From: Plotosus lineatus
Lineage: Eukaryota > Chordata > Actinopteri > Siluriformes > Plotosidae
Assembly (NCBI GenBank): GCA_024760905.1
Contig: CM045732.1
Span: 57,645,496 to 57,709,495 of the forward strand
Length of the DNA stretch: 64,000 bases
Direction: 5' to 3'
Shown: piece by piece, positions 59,237 to 64,000 of the stretch
Layout: each line of letters starts with the position of its first letter
Numbering within the stretch: the first letter of the stretch is position 1
Notes under the pieces: generated by a model
Told to the model about the DNA's origin: nothing
What the model saw: only the letters and a program-made list of their open reading frames with translations
Database searches by the model: none
Position numbers and translations under genes: made by a program

Positions 59237-59573
59237 AGGGACAGTGGTGGCCTAGTGGTATCGCTGATCCTTAGGTTGGTGGTTTGAGTCCTCCTCTCCA
59301 CAGGTTGTCACTGTTCCCCCAGCACAGCTAACTGGGTTATCAAAGGCCGGCCATGTCTCTCACTGTCTATTGTGTGAGGTTCATGTAAAAGAACCATTGC
59401 TGACTTTCGACAAGAGTAGGCTGCAAAGCCGTCGGCATGTTTCCGCCCTGTGATGGTCTGGCGAGCTGTCCAGGGTGTACTCTTGCCCTCGCCCGGAATC
59501 GGCTGTGATGGGCACCAGCCTCCCCGCAACCCTAATTAGGATCAAGAGGTTACAGAAAATGAAATGAAATTAA
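59237..59573 (+). mobile_element. SINE family A, L2-type tail
   Basis: Near-complete copy; the head lacks a few bases (CTAGTGGTATCGCTGATCC). Confidence 0.88.
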
Positions 59574-60357
59574 CAATTTCTGTAAATAGCTGTGGGTACG
59601 GGTGTTCACCCAAATGCTGTAAATTCCAATAGAAATTCTAAAGATTTTTTTAGTTAAACAAGTTCTTCACAAAAAAAATGGATTTGTGGATGCTTTACTT
59701 GAGTCATTGTTCAAATGCCAGTGCACGGAGAACATTTTGACAGACTCGGATCATTCATTCACAGATAGTAAATCTATGTACTGTATATCTATAATATTAT
59801 TTACTGTTGGAATATTGGCAAAAAAAAACAAAAACAAAACAATAAACAGTTTCACTCTTGAGAATATTATAGTTGTTGAATCAGTTTGCAATTTTGCATT
59901 TCTGAAATGGATTTAAAGCGAAACATGAAGTGAAGTTGGTGAGATGCGCTCTGCCAGGTTGCATATCAGATACAACTGAGTACAGAGTAAGTCAGTGTTA
60001 GATCAGAAGTTTCTCTTCTGTAAAATAGTTCCTGAAAAGTCATGGTCACAGCCCCTCCTTGAAAAACACGCCAATGCTGCTTTATGAGTCCCTGGCACTG
60101 TGAATACAGTAAAGGCAGTAAACATTTTTGAAACTATAAAAAAAAAAATACAGCATGCTTGATAGTTCAGACGTTTAACAGACGATTCTAAAGCCCTGAT
60201 AGCTCATTTTTTGGCAACCAAAATGGAACAGTTGTCTGAGAAAAAGAGACATTGACTAAGATTCATCTTGCTGAGTTTGAGCCAGAGTGTACAGAAAACA
60301 GAAAGGCACATTCTGTGGCATTAATGAATCGCTTGGTGCACAGCTTCGTTGATTTGT
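59574..60357 (-). other. Probable 3' UTR and downstream flank of kcnk10
   Basis: AT-rich and featureless. No obvious poly(A) signal on the - strand near the stop codon, so the transcript end is not placed. Confidence 0.4.
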
Positions 60358-60978
60358 CTATGGCTGATGTTCCTTTTCTCCCAACATTTTCTCTGTCTCT
60401 GTCTCTTTCGCCTGATCAGGCACAAAACCATTCAGCTGCTCAGTGTATTGATGAAGACTGGTAAGAGTGATGTTGTTTTCTTTCTCTGTCACCTCCTGCT
60501 GCTCCTCTTCGTGAGCCACCTGTCTCTCCTCAGCCAGTGTGTTGTTGCTGCTGCTGTTGTTGCTGAGGCGCATTGCATCCTCTGATATATCTGGTGGCAT
60601 GTCTTTGTTTTTGTTGCGCTTTGCCAGCTTGCTGAGAGAGCCAAAGCGATTGAAGATGTTTTCCTCTGAAGCTGTGTGCTTGTTGTAGTGATCCGCTTTC
60701 ATTCGAAGATTGCTCAACTTCATGTCAATGCTCTCATGTGAGGATGTAGTGAAGCGACCCCTGTCAAAGCTGGAGAAGATGGCTCTTTTCTGGGGAGAGA
60801 GCATATCAAGAGATTGTGCACGCTGTTCCAGGCCAAGACGGCGGCGTTCCATACTGCGAATGGTGGCAGCACGTTGCAGCTTGTCATGGAGCTCTACACT
60901 AAGGCGCCTTCGGGTTTCCCGCAGCTCAGCACGGACATTTGCCTTCCATTCAGCTGCATGGGCCTTAAACTCCCCAAC
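60358..60978 (-). CDS. kcnk10: kcnk10 (TREK-2), last coding exon: cytoplasmic C-terminus
   Basis: It follows an acceptor GCATGTCAG|GTTGGGGAG (exon from 60978) and encodes 206 residues to the stop. It begins [19 protein letters not shown], then [38 protein letters not shown] and a Ser/Asn/Glu-rich end. The proximal segment is the TREK C-terminal regulatory region that, by family knowledge, senses phosphoinositides, internal acid and phosphorylation; the glutamate in KANVRAEL and following basic residues correspond to it. The [18 protein letters not shown] block distinguishes KCNK10 from KCNK2. The channel gives background potassium current at the plasma membrane, opened by stretch, lipids and heat. 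The 5' exons with TM1 and most of the first pore lie beyond the right window edge. Confidence 0.92.
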   Translation of the reverse strand, partial: VGEFKAHAAEWKANVRAELRETRRRLSVELHDKLQRAATIRSMERRRLGLEQRAQSLDMLSPQKRAIFSSFDRGRFTTSSHESIDMKLSNLRMKADHYNKHTASEENIFNRFGSLSKLAKRNKNKDMPPDISEDAMRLSNNSSSNNTLAEERQVAHEEEQQEVTEKENNITLTSLHQYTEQLNGFVPDQAKETETEKMLGEKEHQP

Positions 60979-61305
60979 CTGACATGCAAACAAAAGTCAT
61001 TATGAATATTCAAATACAAGTATGCATGATAAAAAAAAACAACAATGAATGAGTAAATATTTTCAAAGATTCTATAAGTAATACAAGTTTAGTTACTTTA
61101 TTTTGCCACTAACAGACAGAAAACCATTAACCTGCTCATGAACATTTGGTTTATTTTATTTCGTATTAATTAAAATCTTATAAACTACTGTGTATATACT
61201 GTATGTATATAAACACACACACACACACACACACACTTATACAATAGATGCACAGTAGTTTATAAGATTTTAAATGTATTATTTTAAATACTGCATGTGT
61301 GTGTC

Positions 61306-61309
<4 letters not shown>

Positions 61310-61378
<69 letters not shown>

Positions 61379-61447
61379 TATATACACAGTAGTTTTATAA
61401 GTTTATATATTTTATTTCGTATTAATTAAAATATTATAAACTACTGA

Positions 61448-61513
<66 letters not shown>

Positions 61514-61526
61514 AGGATGATGATGA

Positions 61527-61604
<78 letters not shown>
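61310..61604. repeat. Intronic (TA)n/(GAT)n/(GT)n microsatellite cluster of kcnk10
   Basis: TA at about 61310-61375 and 61452-61509, GATGAGGATGATGATGATG-type unit, TA again at 61531-61564, then GT to 61604. A near-duplicate unit (ACAGTAGTTT..AAGTTT/ATTAATTAAAAT) links 61160-61270 and 61385-61445. Confidence 0.92.
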
Positions 61605-61606
<2 letters not shown>

Positions 61607-61755
61607 TATTCAGCACAATGTTTTCTAACTACTTTATTGATTCAAAAATAGTTACTGAATAATTGATCTTTTGCTTTCAGTAAATGTATATGATGATGAT
61701 GATGCCATAAATTGTATGGAAAACAATGCAGTACTTCTAAAATGAATATCATTAC

Positions 61756-61898
61756 CTCCTCTTTGGTCTTCTTGGAAAGGATTCTGAACCAGTCTCCTAT
61801 CATGCTGAGAACTGCTGCGAAATACGCCAAACCCACTAAGATCCAGAGCAAAACTAGTGGCTTATACCACTTTTTGTATTTAATCAATCTGTCTCCAC
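61756..61898 (-). CDS. kcnk10: kcnk10 exon: TM4 and start of the C-terminal tail
   Basis: Bounded by acceptor TTTTCAG at 61899-61905 and donor GAGGAG|GTAATG (GT at 61754-61755). It encodes [35 protein letters not shown] and [11 protein letters not shown], which is TM4 and the juxtamembrane segment. The entry codon is split after its first base (glycine shared with the previous exon) and the exit is phase 0, agreeing with both neighbours. Confidence 0.93.
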
Positions 61899-62423
61899 CT
61901 GAAAATAAACAACCAAATATAATTTCTAACATGCTTTCAATGCTAAGAGTAATTTTAAAATTAATTTATGTTCTGCTGGTAAATGAACAGTAAATAATCA
62001 CCATTTAAATTTTTAAGTGGGTCACAAATTCAGGTTGTGTCAAAAACATTTTCCAGGACCTGAAGGTTAGTCCCAGGATTCCTCGTGTTCATAATTTGAT
62101 ACTTTTGCTTTTTTGAGTGTGTATTTACTGAATAATTAATAGTACTGAATTGCATACTTAATAGCTGAAGATGACCATAATGCACTTTATCTAATTACTA
62201 ATATAAATCCTTTTTATTAATATTGTGTCTTGGTTTAATCCAAACAGACAAAGTACAGTATATATTTTGTTAATCACCTGTGGATAACAAGTTAATTAAA
62301 TCAGATGTGATTGAGCAGGGAGGGTAACCCTGGCATAAACTTCACTGTAAACCATGCACCCAGGACACATATTTGTACAGTAAAAGTATAATTAAAAAAA
62401 AAAATTACAAAAATCAGCTCTAC

Positions 62424-62616
62424 CTGCAACATAATCCCCAATACCAACAGTTGTGAGGGTGATAACAACAAAGTAGATGGCCTCCAGTGTACCCCAGCCT
62501 TCAATGTGTTTAAAAATGACAGCTGGTATGGTGACAAAGACAATGCACCCAGCCAGAACAAAGAGAATGGTGGAGGTGACACGAACTTTAGTCTGACTAA
62601 TCTGTCGATGTCTTTG
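62424..62616 (-). CDS. kcnk10: kcnk10 exon: TM3 and second pore
   Basis: Acceptor TTTGTTTCCAG precedes 62616 and the donor GCAG|GTAGAG follows 62424. It encodes [20 protein letters not shown] (TM3 start), [19 protein letters not shown] and the second pore loop [11 protein letters not shown]. The selectivity filter reads GIG, whereas mammalian TREK channels have GFG at this position and phenylalanine rather than tyrosine after the aspartate. The exon is 64 codons plus one base. Confidence 0.93.
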
Positions 62617-62733
62617 CTGGAAACAAAAACAAGACAAATATAGCCAAGGAAATTATTATCTGAAATCCATAGCGCTATGGTCTAATCAGACAACAATAAC
62701 AACAATACTACTACTACTAATACAATACTACTC

Positions 62734-62792
<59 letters not shown>
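62734..62792. repeat. (AAT)n tract beside a kcnk10 splice donor
   Basis: About 19 triplets. On the transcript it is (ATT)n beginning just inside the intron, right after GTAAGC. Confidence 0.95.
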
Positions 62793-62798
62793 GCTTAC

Positions 62799-62959
62799 CC
62801 GAAAAATTCTCTCCATCTTTAAAATGCTCTTAACAAACATGGTTCCTAGTTGATCACCAACACCAGCCAATAAGAACCCAAACAGAGGAATTCCAAATAT
62901 AGCATACAGAACGCAGAAAATTTTACCACCCTCAGTGCTGGGAGCAATGTTCCCATACC
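62799..62959 (-). CDS. kcnk10: kcnk10 exon: first pore filter and TM2
   Basis: Starts after TATGCAG (62960-62966) and ends CGG|GTAAGC (GT at 62797-62798). It encodes the end of pore 1 ([13 protein letters not shown]), then [20 protein letters not shown] (TM2), [20 protein letters not shown]. The first glycine codon is split, so an upstream exon must supply the preceding TTIG-type residues; it is not in the window up to 64000. Confidence 0.93.
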
Positions 62960-63344
62960 CTGCATACATGGATGCAGAAAAAAACAAGTAATTATTTTAA
63001 TATTGTCTCCTACTGCACAATACATCATGGACTGGAACGCTATTTTGGGATAAAAGCATCACAAGAAAGAAAGTTGTTTGGTTCTAACGAAGCACCATGG
63101 CAATGTTTACAGGCTGATAAATAAAAAAGAATGCAGTGCCAGAAAGCGCAATCGTATTTTCTGGCAGTGGAAAAGAACAGTGACAACAAAAATTACTGCG
63201 ACACAGTAATAAAATCCAACATAGCAATAGCCATCTATTGGCTATTACAATTCTGTGTAAATATTTCATTACATTTATAAAAGCCACAAACTACATAATC
63301 AATTCTGGTAATTTAATGTCCATAAAACACTTCCTAATAGTGAG
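62960..63344 (-). other. kcnk10 intron, nothing further recognised
   Basis: No upstream pore-1/TM1 exon could be found here on the - strand. Confidence 0.55.
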
Positions 63345-63683
63345 GGTAATTCTACCCGATGGTAAGATGTGGATTATGGATCAAGCCCCACTATCAACAG
63401 ATTGTTATTTCTGTGGTGTTTCATCATTGTCGTCGTGTTGTGTCGTGTCGTGTGCACAAGCAGGTAACTGGGTTATCAAATGCTCAAAGGCCAGCCATGT
63501 CTCTCACTATCTATAGTGGTAGGCATGTAAAAGAACCATTATTGGCTTTAGTCAAGAGTAGGCTGCATATCCATTAGCGTGTTTCTGTCCTGTGATGGCC
63601 TGACAAGCTGTCTAGGGTATACTCTGCCCTCGCACAGAGTCGCCTGAGATGGGCACCAGCCTACCCATGACCCTAAATAGGAT
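63345..63683 (+). mobile_element. SINE family A, L2-type tail, split at its tail
   Basis: Diverged head (GGTAAGATGTGGATTATGGA), body, and tail up to CCCTAAATAGGAT, where a SINE B is inserted. The tail resumes at 63981. Confidence 0.8.
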
Positions 63684-63980
63684 CAAGGTAAGTCTGTCAG
63701 GATTTTTACACCTGAGCCTAGTGGCTCATCAGGCCGGTGCTTATCCGTGACATGAAGCGACCAGGAGTTCAACTCCTCCTGGATGGGACGCTAGTCCATC
63801 ACAGGTTACCTTCCCAGTATATTTTTACTGGTACCCATTTATACTGCTGGGTGAACAGAGGCACACTTGTGGTTAAGACCTTGCCCAGGGGTCTTAGCAC
63901 AGTGGGGGTCTAACTGGGATTTGAATACACAACCTCCTGATCATGAGCGCAGCACCATAACCGCTACACCACCGGCCCCA
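63684..63980 (-). mobile_element. SINE family B inserted in a SINE A tail
   Basis: Perfect 11-bp duplication CTAAATAGGAT at 63673-63683 and 63981-63991. Complete element with head at the right (CACCACCGGCCCCA). Confidence 0.9.
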
Positions 63981-64000
63981 CTAAATAGGATTACGCACTT

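Overview
The window looks like nuclear DNA of a ray-finned fish. It has small intron-split vertebrate genes in a large excess of non-coding sequence. Its repeats are typical of fish: RTE and Rex1 LINEs, Tc1-like and hAT DNA transposons, tRNA-headed SINEs with LINE-derived tails, and very long (TA)n and (CA)n tracts. The species cannot be named from the sequence alone.

Layout. (1) 2-18 kb, + strand: a homolog of human C14orf132, an 86-residue single-pass membrane micropeptide. Its first nine codons lie in a GC-rich promoter region and the rest lies 15.3 kb downstream; the intron is filled with transposons. (2) 18-38 kb: gene-poor and repeat-rich, including a 4.1-kb hAT element that carries a nearly full-length RTE LINE. 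(3) 38.5-46.5 kb, + strand: a bradykinin-receptor cluster made of a B2-like gene, a broken B2-like pseudogene and a B1-like gene. (4) 49.8-50.7 kb, + strand: a proton-sensing-type GPCR, best called gpr65. (5) 60.4-63.0 kb, - strand: the last four coding exons of a TREK-2-type two-pore potassium channel (kcnk10); its 5' exons lie beyond the right edge.

From established knowledge of the human map, C14orf132-BDKRB2-BDKRB1 are neighbours at 14q32.2, and GPR65(+)/KCNK10(-) are convergent neighbours at 14q31.3, several megabases away. Here the two blocks are next to each other in the same relative orientations, which supports the gene names and suggests an ancestral linkage. The genes do not form a pathway; they share a chromosomal neighbourhood. 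Two kinin receptors, an acid-sensing receptor and a mechano-, acid- and lipid-gated K2P channel do all relate to inflammation and excitability.

The mobile DNA is the most unusual part. Two palindromic copies of a retroelement-like sequence at 4.5-5.2 kb carry hammerhead-ribozyme motifs, one with a fully consensus core; I infer a Penelope-like origin. A single tRNA-headed SINE family exists with two alternative 3' tails, one shared with the local RTE LINE and one of L2 type, each found in copies with perfect target-site duplications. Several nested insertions can be ordered in time.
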